Shown here in pieces: positions 1 through 9,991 of a stretch of 41,561 bases of DNA. The notes under the pieces were generated by a model. It did not search any database. It was not told the origin of the DNA and saw only the letters and a program-made list of their open reading frames with translations. The stretch comes from Fusobacteriia bacterium 4572_74 (GTDB lineage Bacteria > Fusobacteriota > Fusobacteriia > Fusobacteriales > Fusobacteriaceae). The stretch is from NCBI GenBank assembly GCA_002084825.1, contig NBMF01000025.1, positions 1 to 41,561 on the forward strand, read 5' to 3'. Positions within the stretch are counted from its first letter, which is position 1. Each line of letters begins with the position of its first letter. The position numbers and the translations under genes are program-made.

Positions 1-389
1 ATTTTTAAAAAATTTAAAAATGAGGGTTCATTCATTTTTTGAATGGTGTTTTTATTTATTTGTTTATAAAATGAGAAGTTTGTTAATGAAATCTATATTA
101 TTTATATATAATATATATATATTGTTGTTTGTTGTATGTTAAAATACGTTTAAATGATTAATTTTCAGACAAAAAGTTTGGATTTGGATGATTAATGTAT
201 TAATATAAAAGGGAAAGGTATATTTGGTTAATAAATAATACATATAAATTTATAATTATAGTTGAGAGGTGTTTTTTTACAAAATTTATTTCAAATAAAA
301 AAATTGTTATGTTCCTGCGTTTAATATATTATAAGTATGTTGTAAAAAATATATGAGTTAAAAAAACATTAGGAGTGTGAAGTGAAAAA

Positions 390-1594
390 ATGGAATTAAA
401 TGTTAAAAGACCTGTTTGGGTAGAGATTAATCTAGATAATTTAGGGCACAATATCAGAGAGATAAAAAAATATATAAAATCGGGAACCGAGGTCATGGCA
501 GTAATAAAAGCTGATGCATATGGTCATGGAGCTTTGGGAATGATAGATACACTAAAAGCAGAAAATATAAATAAATTTGCAGTGGCAGTTTTGTCGGAAG
601 CTATAGAGATAAGGAACAAAGATAAGAATATACAGATTATATTACTCAGATTATATTACTAGGATATACTCCAGATGCTAATTTAGAGGAGGTAATTAAA
701 TGGAATATTACTCCTACAATATATTCTCTCAGACAGGCTAAAGTATTGGATAAGTTAGCTAAATTACACCGAAAAAAAATTGCGGTACATATAGATGTAG
801 ACACAGGAATGCATAGGGTTGGATTACCTATAAAATATAGGACGGTAGAAGTTATAAAAGAAATAAGTGAGATGAATAATTTATATTTAGAGGGAGTATA
901 TACCCATTTTGCAGTGGCTGATGAAGTAGATAAATGGTACACTATAAAACAGGTAGAAAAATTTAAGTATATAATAGAAGAATTAGAAAAATTAGGAGTA
1001 GAAATACCAATAAAACATGTGTCAAATAGTGCTGCTATATTAGATTTACCAGAATTTAATTATGATATGGTAAGGGCAGGACTCCTCATGTATGGACACT
1101 ATCCATCGGAAGTACAGGAAAAGGATAAGGTGATAAACCTAAAACCTGTGATGTCACTGCACAGTAAGATCTACCACATAAGAACATTGGAAAAAGGAGA
1201 ATCCATAAGTTATGGGCTTACATATACGGTAAATAGAAAATCTGAGACAGGATTGATACCAATCGGATATGCAGATGGATACAGTCGTGGACTCAGTAAT
1301 AAAGGAAGAGTGATTATCAAGGGCAAAAATGCAGTAGCAAAAGTGGTGGGAGCCATCTGTATGGATAAATTTGTAGTGGATGTTACAGACATAGATGTAG
1401 ATGGAGGCGATGAAGTTATCTTATTCGGAGAAGATGAGTACAATAAGGTGACTACAGAGGAGATAGCAAATATATTGGGGACTATAAGTTATGAAGTCTT
1501 ATGCAATGTAAGTAAAAGAGTTCCTAGAGTGTATAAAAAAGGTAATAAAATTATAGAAATAAAGGATGAAGTGTTAGATAAGATAGAATTGTAA
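390..1594 (+). pseudogene. alr: Alanine racemase, frameshifted by a 14-bp tandem duplication
   Basis: ORF 390-662 has the PLP-lysine motif (AVIKADAYGHG). The 746-1594 frame, readable from ~660 (GYTPDANLEEV...), carries the rest (HIDVDTGMHRVG, VGAICMDKFVVDVT). Removing one copy of CAGATTATATTACT (633-646/647-660) restores NIQIILLGYTPDANLEE in frame. Confidence 0.9.
633..660. repeat. 14-bp perfect tandem duplication (CAGATTATATTACT x2)
   Basis: Read directly in sequence. Confidence 0.98.
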
Positions 1595-1738
1595 CTTAAG
1601 TACTCATAAATTGAGGGGAAGTAAGGGTAAAGGAGTTAATTATAAATTATCAATTCGACCTAAGATCGTCAAAGGAGATAAAAAATAAGAAATATTAAGA
1701 TAGTGATGATATAAAATAAAAATTAAGGAGTTGATTTT

Positions 1739-2593
1739 TTGAAAACAAAAATAATAGGGGTGCCGTTAAACTTTGGAGCCAATAGGTGCGGTTTGGAATT
1801 TAGTATAAAAAATTTTATAGATAAATATCCAAAATATAGAGATAAGATAGAGATATTAGAAGTGAAAAAAGAATTAGAAGATTTTTCAATAAAGGATGCT
1901 AAATATCTGAATACAATAGCAAAAACTTGTGAAGAATTGGCCGTGAGTGTAAATGAGATAATAAAGGATGGAGATTTTCCTATTAGTCTGGGAGGAGATC
2001 ATGCTATAGCCATAGGGAGTATAGCCGGGGTATCCAAAGAAAAAGAAATCGGAATATTATGGATGGATGCTCATGGAGATATGAACACTCCTGAAATAAG
2101 TAATACAGGACATATACATGGGATGCCATTAGCTATCTCGGTAGGATATGGACATTCTAAATTGATAGATTGTTTATATAAAGGAGCTAAGGTAAAAACA
2201 GAAAATGTAATATTATTTGGAACGAGAGATATAGATGAAGAAGAAGAAAAATTGATAAATAAGCTGGGAATTAAAAATTATACCTGGGAAATGATAGTAG
2301 AGATGGGATTTGAAAAAGCTTTAGGAGAGGTAAAAAAATTCTTTAAAGGTCGAAATTTACATATTAGTTTTGATCTGGATGGGATAGATCCTATAGAGAT
2401 AACAGCTGTTGGGACACCTGTTGTAGGAGGACTTAGTCGTGAAATGGGTAAGATTCTGATATCAGAGATGATAGATACGGCATCTGTAACATCTATAGAT
2501 ATAGTGGAATATAACCCAATATATGAAAAGGAAATGGAAACTGTTGAATATGTAGATGAGTTACTCCAATTAATAGAAAAAAAGATAAATTAA
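1739..2593 (+). CDS. rocF: Arginase/agmatinase family ureohydrolase, likely arginase
   Basis: GGDHAIAIGS, WMDAHGDMNTP, SFDLDGIDP metal-binding motifs; TTG start after AAGGAG. Confidence 0.85.
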   Translation: MKTKIIGVPLNFGANRCGLEFSIKNFIDKYPKYRDKIEILEVKKELEDFSIKDAKYLNTIAKTCEELAVSVNEIIKDGDFPISLGGDHAIAIGSIAGVSKEKEIGILWMDAHGDMNTPEISNTGHIHGMPLAISVGYGHSKLIDCLYKGAKVKTENVILFGTRDIDEEEEKLINKLGIKNYTWEMIVEMGFEKALGEVKKFFKGRNLHISFDLDGIDPIEITAVGTPVVGGLSREMGKILISEMIDTASVTSIDIVEYNPIYEKEMETVEYVDELLQLIEKKIN

Positions 2594-2744
2594 AGTTAAA
2601 ATAAAAAATATTTAGTCATAGACAATAATATGGATAGATAATAATTATATTATGGCTTCTTTGGGAATCTTTTCAAAATATAATGGAAAGTCAGCAGTTA
2701 AATTGCTAAAAAAAAAATTTAAAGATAGAGGAGGTGAAAGCTTT

Positions 2745-3815
2745 ATGACAGAATACCCAAGGGTGGTAGTAGATCTGAGTAAGATAAGAGAAAATGTAAA
2801 AAAATTAACAAAAAAATGCAAGGAATTCCAGATAGATGTAGTGGGAATAACTAAAGTTTTTTCAGGGAATATAGAGATAGCCAAGGTATTTGTAGAAGGA
2901 GGAGTTAGATATTTAGGAGATTCTAGAGTGAAAAATTTAAAAAAATATGAAAATTTAGATGTTCCCAAAATAATGATCCGTCTGCCTATGAGGTCTCAGA
3001 TAAAAGAAATAATAAAACATGTAGATATAAGTCTAAATAGTGAAATATCTACAATAGTTCTTTTAAATGAAGAGGCCGGCAAACAATATAGAGTCCACAG
3101 AATTATACTGATGCTTGAATTAGGGGATTTGAGAGAAGGAATCCTGCCAGAAGATGTAGAAAGATATATGGAACAAATAAATTCTATGAAAAATATTAAA
3201 TTAGAGGGAATAGGTGTGAACCTAACTTGCTACGGAGGAATTATTCCAAGTTTCGATAATTTAGGACAATTAGAAAAAATTTCAGATTTAATAGAGGAAA
3301 AGTATAATTTAAAGCTAAATGTTATATCAGGAGGGAATTCTAGTAGTTTGGATCTACTATGGAAAAGCAACATGCCTTCTAAAATAAATAACTTAAGGCT
3401 TGGAGAATCACTAATTTTTGGTCGAGAAACGGCTTATGGAAAAGATCTAGAAGGCTGCTTCTATGACAGTGTGAAATTAGAGGCAGAAATAATAGAGTTA
3501 AAGGAAAAGCAATCTTATCCAGTTGGGGAAATTGGATTTAATGCCTTTGGGGAAAAACCTACATTTATCGATAGGGGAAAGAGAAAAAGGGCTATTTTAG
3601 CTATTGGGAAACAAGATGTAGATCAATTTAGTCTAAAAGCAATGGATGAAAAATTAATAATATTAGGTGCCAGCAGTGATCATTTGGTGTTGGATGTAAC
3701 TGATTCAAAAATTGAATATAAGGTAGGAGATATAGTAGAATTTAAGCTAGATTATGGTTCCCTTCTACAGCTAACCACATCACCCTATGTAAAAAAAGTG
3801 TTTAATGAAAATTGA
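2745..3815 (+). CDS. orr: Alanine racemase N-terminal-fold PLP protein, likely ornithine racemase
   Basis: MTEYPRVVVDLSKIRENVKKL...GITKVFSGN; start set at ATG 2745 after AGGAGGTG; next to arginase and nhaC as in ornithine-fermentation loci. Confidence 0.7.
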   Translation: MTEYPRVVVDLSKIRENVKKLTKKCKEFQIDVVGITKVFSGNIEIAKVFVEGGVRYLGDSRVKNLKKYENLDVPKIMIRLPMRSQIKEIIKHVDISLNSEISTIVLLNEEAGKQYRVHRIILMLELGDLREGILPEDVERYMEQINSMKNIKLEGIGVNLTCYGGIIPSFDNLGQLEKISDLIEEKYNLKLNVISGGNSSSLDLLWKSNMPSKINNLRLGESLIFGRETAYGKDLEGCFYDSVKLEAEIIELKEKQSYPVGEIGFNAFGEKPTFIDRGKRKRAILAIGKQDVDQFSLKAMDEKLIILGASSDHLVLDVTDSKIEYKVGDIVEFKLDYGSLLQLTTSPYVKKVFNEN

Positions 3816-3904
3816 TAAAGGTAATAAATTATTATAAAATAACTCTTAAAAGACAAAAATTTAGATAGAGGCCGTAAATATTAAAAAGTAATTTTAGGTT
3901 AGTC

Positions 3905-4048
3905 ATGACAAGCATTGATCCTAGAATGAAAGGTAAATTTGCCGAAACACAGAGAAAAAAGTCAAACTTTTTTGTGTTGGGGTTATTGATAGTGTTATTG
4001 ATAGCTCTTTTTTATTATTTATTAATAAATAAATTAGGAGGGAATTGA
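3905..4048 (+). CDS. Small single-pass membrane protein, 47 aa
   Basis: ATG 3905 to TGA 4046-4048: MTSIDPRMKGKFAETQRKKSNFFVLGLLIVLLIALFYYLLINKLGGN; charged N-terminus then one hydrophobic helix; ends 2 nt before the nhaC ATG. Weak RBS. Confidence 0.5.
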   Translation: MTSIDPRMKGKFAETQRKKSNFFVLGLLIVLLIALFYYLLINKLGGN

Positions 4049-4050
4049 TT

Positions 4051-5460
4051 ATGGGGAGTAAGATGAAAAAGAAAACGACACTGATATACGCACTGATACC
4101 GTTGTTATTTTTAATAGGGAGTTTATTTTATGCAATTCAGATTGCACACATTGATGTACATATACCTATCTTAGTATCAGCATTTTTTGCAGCAGGAGTG
4201 GCTATATTTGGGTTAAATTATACATGGGGTGAGATAGAAGAAGGAGTAATTGAAACTATTAAGATGGCTTTAGGTGCTATTATAATTCTTATGATAATCG
4301 GAATGGTAGTAGGAACTTGGATTCAATCTGGTGTAGTACCAACTATGATCTTTTATGGATTGAAGATATTGTCACCGGGGATATTTTTACCGGCAACGCT
4401 TATTATATGTGCTATTGTATCTGTGGCTACTGGTTCATCATGGACAACAGCGGCAACAGTTGGTATTGCACTTATTGGTGTAGGAGAGGGACTTGGAATA
4501 CCTAGAAATGTAGTAGCAGGTGCTATTATTTCTGGAGCATATATGGGGGATAAATTATCGCCATTATCAGATACAACAAATTTAGCACCAGCAATGGCAG
4601 GGACAGATTTATTTACTCATATTAAACATATGATGTATACAACAATACCTAGTTTTATTATATCTATAATTTTGTTTGGATTTCTTGGAGCTAAATATAC
4701 AGGAGCAGCATTAAATACAGAGATGATCGACAAAATATTAAACAGTTTAAATGGAAACTTTAATATTAATCTTTTATTATTATTGGTACCGGTTATTGTA
4801 ATTGGAGCAGTAATAATGAAAGTTCCAGCAATACCTGGATTATTTGGAGGAGCTGTCTTAGGTGGAATAGCTGCAATAATCTTTCAAGGAGCTTCATTAG
4901 GTTCGGTATTTTCAACATTGCATTATGGTTACGCAGGTGAGTCGGGATTGGCTATGGTAGATAACCTATTAAATAGAGGAGGACTTGACTCTATGATGTG
5001 GACTGTTTCATTAATTATTTGTGCCATGATCTTAGGTGGAATAATGGAAAAAACACAAATGTTAGAAATCTTAGCAATGAAAATTCTATCTGTGGCACAT
5101 ACCACTGGAAACTTAATATTAGTAACTATATTAACACCAATTTTTGTAAATGCAGTAGCTGGAGATCAATATCTTGCTATAGTTGTGCCTGGAAGAATGT
5201 TTAAAGGTGCCTATGAACAAAAAGGATTACATCCTAAAAACCTTTCTAGATCATTGGAGGATGCCGGAACTCTTACATCACCATTGATTCCTTGGAATAC
5301 ATGTGGGGCATATATGATTGCTACCCTAGGGCTGGCACCGTGGACTTATGTTCCGTATTGTTTCTTGAACTTAATTAATCCAATTATAGCTATAATTTAT
5401 GGATATACAGGATTTACAATTGAAAAAATAGATAAAGAAAAAGTAAAAGCAGAAGCGTAG
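4051..5460 (+). CDS. nhaC: NhaC-family Na+/H+ antiporter
   Basis: Multiple TM helices; ATGSSWTTAATVGIA, GAYMGDKLSPLSDTTNLAPA typical of NhaC; ATG 4051 after TTAGGAGGG. Confidence 0.85.
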   Translation: MGSKMKKKTTLIYALIPLLFLIGSLFYAIQIAHIDVHIPILVSAFFAAGVAIFGLNYTWGEIEEGVIETIKMALGAIIILMIIGMVVGTWIQSGVVPTMIFYGLKILSPGIFLPATLIICAIVSVATGSSWTTAATVGIALIGVGEGLGIPRNVVAGAIISGAYMGDKLSPLSDTTNLAPAMAGTDLFTHIKHMMYTTIPSFIISIILFGFLGAKYTGAALNTEMIDKILNSLNGNFNINLLLLLVPVIVIGAVIMKVPAIPGLFGGAVLGGIAAIIFQGASLGSVFSTLHYGYAGESGLAMVDNLLNRGGLDSMMWTVSLIICAMILGGIMEKTQMLEILAMKILSVAHTTGNLILVTILTPIFVNAVAGDQYLAIVVPGRMFKGAYEQKGLHPKNLSRSLEDAGTLTSPLIPWNTCGAYMIATLGLAPWTYVPYCFLNLINPIIAIIYGYTGFTIEKIDKEKVKAEA

Positions 5461-5469
5461 AAAAAAATA

Positions 5470-5503
5470 AAAATCTCTCCTAATTTTAGGAGGGATTTTT
5501 ATT
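5470..5503. terminator. Intrinsic terminator after nhaC
   Basis: AAAATCTCTCCTAA-TT-TTAGGAGGGATTTTT hairpin with T-run. Confidence 0.8.
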
Positions 5504-5524
5504 TTAAAGAATATAATAATATAT

Positions 5525-5719
5525 CTATACTGTAATCTCTTTTACCCTTCCAACTTGTCCATCTGTAAGCCTTACTTTTATTCCATGAGGATGAAACTTA
5601 CTGTTAGTCAGAAGATCTTGTACTATTCCATAAGTTAAGTTACCGCTTCTTTGATCATTTTTTAGAACAATTGCTACTTCTATACCGGGTTTTATATCAT
5701 TTCTATTTCTTCCATCCAT
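5525..5719 (-). CDS. YwbE family (DUF2196) protein
   Basis: MDGRNRNDIKPGIEVAIVLKNDQRSGNLTYGIVQDLLTNSKFHPHGIKVRLTDGQVGRVKEI; GGAG RBS upstream. Confidence 0.8.
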   Translation of the reverse strand: MDGRNRNDIKPGIEVAIVLKNDQRSGNLTYGIVQDLLTNSKFHPHGIKVRLTDGQVGRVKEITV

Positions 5720-5919
5720 TATAATAACTCCTTCTATATATTATGATTGTGTTTCAAAGAATTTTACCATGAAAATAACTACTTTTAAAGTTGAAATTTT
5801 TATTTTAATTTCACCTACAACAATTTGATAGTATCAAATCCTCATAAACATTTTGCAACCCCCTTATTAATAGTGTAAAATAGTTTTAGATATATGTAAA
5901 TAAAAAAAAGGAGGGATCT

Positions 5920-7596
5920 ATGTTTGGGCTTGTTGGAAATTTAATAAATAGTTTGGGTTATATTATAACAATAGCATTTTTTCTGTCGAGAGCTAGGGGA
6001 TTTAAACGGTTAATAAAAAAAGAAAAATATAAAAAACTAGATATGGTGTTATTATCTTTAATATTTTCTGTGCTGGCTATAGGTGGAACCTATATGGGGA
6101 CAGACTATAATGGTGCCATAGCCAATACGAGAAATATAAGTGTAGTTGTAGCAGCGATTATAGGTGGGCCTATGATTGGATTTATCACAGGATTAACTGC
6201 AGGAATACATAGGATTATGATAGACCCCTATGGAATAACAGCGATTCCTTGTGGTATAGCCACTTTTTTAGGTGGATGGGGACTGGGTTATTTAAAAAAA
6301 TTCGATATGAAAAATAAATATATATTGGGATTTATAGGTGGTATTATTATTGAAAACATTAGTATGGGGCTGATATTACTGATGTCAAAACCATTTTATC
6401 TGGCTTTAAATATAGTGGAAACTATCTATTTCCCCATGGTTTTGGTGAATGCCCTAGGTGTATCTATAGTACTTCTAATAACAGAAAATATAATGTCGGA
6501 AGAAGACAAAGTAGCTGGAGAAGAGGCTAGATTAGTTTTGGAAATAGCCAATAAAACGCTGCCATATTTCAGAGAAGTAAATGAAAATTCATTAAAAATT
6601 GTATGCAGGACTATATTAGAATCTTTAGGTGCTAAAATAGTGGTGTTTACCGATATGGAGAATATAATTTCATACTACAGTCAAGATGATGAATATAAAA
6701 TAATGCATAGAAAAATCAAAGGAAATGTCACAAAGGAAGTACTCAGAACAGGTAAATTCAGAGTGGTTAACAAGGATGACGAGGAAGAGATCAGGTTAGA
6801 TTGTATCTCTGAGGATATTATTTCATTTATAATAGTACCACTTAAATCAGGAGTTGAAGTAACCGGAGCATTAAAAGTTTATTTCTCGGAAAATTCTTAT
6901 ATATCTGAAAGAAATAAAAATTTAGTATTGGGATTATCTGAACTGATATCTACCCAGCTTGAGATAAGCAGAATAAAAAAATTGGAGGAGATGGCCAGAG
7001 ATGCAGAGATAACAGCATTACAGACCCAAATTAACCCGCATTTTTTATTCAATGCATTGAATACAATAATTTCCTTTGTGAGAATAGATCCTATTCAGGC
7101 CAGGAGTACAATAATTGATCTGGCGACCTATCTTAGATATAATTTAGACAATGGAAATAAACTAGTGGATATAGAGATGGAATTGGAGCAGGTAAAAGCC
7201 TATGTGAATATAGAAAAAGCTAGATTTTATGATAAAATAAATATGCACTATGAGATAGATGAAAATGTTAAGAGGATAAAGATACCAAGTCTGACAATTC
7301 AACCCCTGGTAGAGAATGCAATACAGCATGGGGTATTAAATGGAACAAAAGGAAAGGATATCTTTCTAAAAATATACAGGGTAGATGGGGATAAAATACG
7401 TGTAATCATAGAAAATAATGGAAGGAGTATAGATCAAGAAGTAATAGATAAAATATATAGTGACAGTATTGAAAGCAGCAAGATAGGGCTATATAATGTA
7501 CACCGGAGGATAAAATTGATCTATGGAAAAGGGCTAGAAATAGAAAGATTAGAAGAGGGAACAAGAATAACTTTTGATATTAGGGAGGAAGAATGA
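5920..7596 (+). CDS. LytS/BtsS-type sensor histidine kinase (5TM-LYT, GAF-like, His_kinase)
   Basis: N-terminal TM region, then ALQTQINPHFLFNALNTI and an ATPase domain (QPLVENAIQHG). Confidence 0.88.
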   Translation: MFGLVGNLINSLGYIITIAFFLSRARGFKRLIKKEKYKKLDMVLLSLIFSVLAIGGTYMGTDYNGAIANTRNISVVVAAIIGGPMIGFITGLTAGIHRIMIDPYGITAIPCGIATFLGGWGLGYLKKFDMKNKYILGFIGGIIIENISMGLILLMSKPFYLALNIVETIYFPMVLVNALGVSIVLLITENIMSEEDKVAGEEARLVLEIANKTLPYFREVNENSLKIVCRTILESLGAKIVVFTDMENIISYYSQDDEYKIMHRKIKGNVTKEVLRTGKFRVVNKDDEEEIRLDCISEDIISFIIVPLKSGVEVTGALKVYFSENSYISERNKNLVLGLSELISTQLEISRIKKLEEMARDAEITALQTQINPHFLFNALNTIISFVRIDPIQARSTIIDLATYLRYNLDNGNKLVDIEMELEQVKAYVNIEKARFYDKINMHYEIDENVKRIKIPSLTIQPLVENAIQHGVLNGTKGKDIFLKIYRVDGDKIRVIIENNGRSIDQEVIDKIYSDSIESSKIGLYNVHRRIKLIYGKGLEIERLEEGTRITFDIREEE

Positions 7597-8309
7597 AGTG
7601 TATAATAATAGAGGATGAATACCCAGCAAGGGTGGAGCTTCAGCATTTTATAGAAAAATATAAAGAGTTAGAGATTGTAGGAGAGTTTGAAGATTCTATG
7701 TCAGCACTTAATTTTTTTGAAAAAAATAGTGTAGATATAATATTTTTAGATATAAATATGCCAAATATGAATGGGATGGCCTTAGCCAAATTAATTTCAA
7801 AATTTGAAATTAAACCACGGATTATATTTATTACCGCATATGGTGAATATGCAGTAGATGCTTTCAGTATAAAGGCTTTTGATTATATATTGAAACCATA
7901 TTCTGAAGAAAGGATAATGAAAACTTTAGATAGTTTAATAGAGAAAAACATAGCAGAAAAACCTAAGGAAGAGAAATATATAAATAGGCTAACTCTGTGG
8001 AAAGGTGAGAAAATGCATGTTTTATCTTTAGATGAAATTTATATTTTTGAAGCTTGTGAAAGGGAGACAAAGGTATATGCTAAGGGTGAGATATATTTTT
8101 CCAAGCAGAAAATATCTGATTTAGAGGGAGAACTTCCGAATATATTTTTTAGAACCCATAGATCATATATCGTAAATATAAATAAGATTAAGGAAATAAT
8201 ACCATGGTTTAACAGTACGTATAATCTAAAGATAGAGGATTTAGATATAGAAGTTCCTGTGAGTCGGAATAAGATAAAGGAATTTAGAAATTTATTGAAT
8301 ATAAAATAA
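7593..8309 (+). CDS. LytTR-family response regulator
   Basis: Receiver domain (IIEDEYPAR, FLDINMPNMNG, ITAYGEYAVDAF) and LytTR domain (FFRTHRSYIVNINKIKEI...VPVSRNKIKEF); ATGA overlap with kinase. Confidence 0.9.
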   Translation: MKCIIIEDEYPARVELQHFIEKYKELEIVGEFEDSMSALNFFEKNSVDIIFLDINMPNMNGMALAKLISKFEIKPRIIFITAYGEYAVDAFSIKAFDYILKPYSEERIMKTLDSLIEKNIAEKPKEEKYINRLTLWKGEKMHVLSLDEIYIFEACERETKVYAKGEIYFSKQKISDLEGELPNIFFRTHRSYIVNINKIKEIIPWFNSTYNLKIEDLDIEVPVSRNKIKEFRNLLNIK

Positions 8310-8368
8310 ATTAATATGCTAAATGTTCTAAAATAAAACTATACGATTCGATAAAGTTCATAATTTCG

Positions 8369-8425
8369 AAATGCATTTCATGATGAATATTTGTATTTAA
8401 TGTTTGAAATTTTGTATTTCATTTC
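8369..8425 (+). promoter_or_regulatory. Phased direct repeats, candidate LytTR-regulator binding region
   Basis: GCATTTCATG (8373), GTATTTAATG (8393), GTATTTCATT (8414): spacing 20 and 21 bp; TATAAT at 8455-8460 downstream with no good -35. Confidence 0.5.
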
Positions 8426-8499
8426 AAAACTACACCTTGAATCTTTAATAAATGTATAATAATCATATCAAGTATATTAAATTTATTTAGGAGGACGAT

Positions 8500-9927
8500 A
8501 TGATTACTTTTTTATTATCGATAGTTTTATTAGTTTTAGGTCATTTATTTTATGGGAAGTTTGTTGAGAAGGTATTTGGAATAGATCCAAAAGCAAAAAC
8601 ACCGGCAATTAGATTAGAGGATGGAGTAGACTTTATACCATTACCAGGTTGGAAAATATTTATGATTCAATTTTTAAATATTGCAGGATTAGGACCAATA
8701 TTTGGAGCCATTGCAGGAGCTTTATTCGGACCGGTAGCATTTATATGGATTGTAATTGGATCAATATTTGCAGGTGGAGTACATGACTATATGTCAGGGA
8801 TGTTATCACTTAGAAACGATGGTAAATCAATACCAGAATTAGTTGGGAAATATTTAGGACAACCTTATAGAATGGCAATGAGAGTTATATCTGTAGTATT
8901 ATTGGTATTAGTAGGAGTAGTATTTGTAGCAGGACCTGCAACCATCTTACATGGATTAACAGGATTGAATGTTCAAATGTTAATCTATATCATATTTGCT
9001 TATTATTTAATAGCAACATTAGTACCAGTAGATAAGATAATAGCTAAGATCTATCCATTGTTCGGAGCAGCACTGTTATTCATGGCAGCTGGTGTAGGAG
9101 TTATGTTATTTGTAGGAGGATTTGAGATCCCGGAATTATTTGGTAATATAACAAATATGCAGGCGACACCTATGAAAACCCCTATATTCCCAATGTTATT
9201 TATCACAATAGCATGTGGAGCAATATCAGGATTCCATTCAACTCAATCACCGCTTATGGCAAGATGTTTAACTAATGAAAAGCAAGGTAGAGGTGTATTT
9301 TATGGTTCTATGATTGCAGAGGGTGTAGTAGCATTAGTATGGGCAGCAGCAGCAATGGCATTCTTTGGAGGAATAAAAGGATTAGCAGGATTTGACGGAA
9401 ATGCAGCAGCAATTGTAAATGTAATATCTAACTCATTATTAGGAAAAGTTGGAGGAGCATTAGCAGTATTTGGAGTAGTAGCAGCACCTATCACATCTGG
9501 AGATACAGCATTTAGAAGTGCTAGACTTACAATAGCAGACGCACTTAACTTTGAACAACACTCTATGAAAAATAGATTATTAGTAGCTATACCATTATTT
9601 GTTATTGGATTCTTCCTTTCAAAAGTAGACTTCAACATTGTGTGGAGATATTTTGGATTCACTAACCAATTGATCGCAACTATGGTATTATGGACTGCTA
9701 CAGCTTACTTTGTAAGTGAAAAGAAAAATTTCTGGATTACATATATCCCGGCAGTATTCATGACATCTGTATGTATCGCATTTATCATGATGGCACCAAT
9801 TGGATTTGGATTACCGGTAATGATGTCTAAGTATGCAGGGATTGCTATAGCAGTAGTTATAGGAGGAGTATTCTTAGCGGTAAAAGATAAGGTATATAAT
9901 AAGAAAGAGGAAGAAGTAACAGTATAG
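8500..9927 (+). CDS. CstA/BtsT-family carbon starvation or pyruvate transporter
   Basis: Polytopic; GGVHDYMSGMLSLRNDGKSIPELVG, CGAISGFHSTQSPLMARC, PITSGDTAFRSARL are CstA hallmarks. Confidence 0.88.
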   Translation: MITFLLSIVLLVLGHLFYGKFVEKVFGIDPKAKTPAIRLEDGVDFIPLPGWKIFMIQFLNIAGLGPIFGAIAGALFGPVAFIWIVIGSIFAGGVHDYMSGMLSLRNDGKSIPELVGKYLGQPYRMAMRVISVVLLVLVGVVFVAGPATILHGLTGLNVQMLIYIIFAYYLIATLVPVDKIIAKIYPLFGAALLFMAAGVGVMLFVGGFEIPELFGNITNMQATPMKTPIFPMLFITIACGAISGFHSTQSPLMARCLTNEKQGRGVFYGSMIAEGVVALVWAAAAMAFFGGIKGLAGFDGNAAAIVNVISNSLLGKVGGALAVFGVVAAPITSGDTAFRSARLTIADALNFEQHSMKNRLLVAIPLFVIGFFLSKVDFNIVWRYFGFTNQLIATMVLWTATAYFVSEKKNFWITYIPAVFMTSVCIAFIMMAPIGFGLPVMMSKYAGIAIAVVIGGVFLAVKDKVYNKKEEEVTV

Positions 9928-9950
9928 AATTTTCTTATATAAGAGTAATA

Positions 9951-9988
9951 AAAAAGCTAGGAATTCCATTTGGAATTCCTAGCTTTTT
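9951..9988. terminator. Bidirectional terminator between cstA-like gene and trpS
   Basis: Perfect 17-bp arms AAAAAGCTAGGAATTCC-ATTT-GGAATTCCTAGCTTTTT. Confidence 0.92.
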
Positions 9989-9991
9989 CTA

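Noticed and set aside
646-942. Minus-strand ORF of 98 aa
   Set aside because: Antisense to the alr coding sequence; low complexity, no motif or RBS.
3961-4015. TTATTGATAG...TTATTGATAG near-repeat
   Set aside because: Explained by the LLIVLLIA coding sequence of the small membrane ORF; not a duplication lesion.
4317-4505. Alternate-frame ORFs inside nhaC (also 4998-5204)
   Set aside because: Trp/Cys/Tyr-rich out-of-frame readings of a membrane protein gene; no RBS or family.
9300-9662. Minus-strand ORF of 120 aa
   Set aside because: Antisense shadow of the CstA-type transporter, with Ala/Asn/Pro composition typical of reverse reading.
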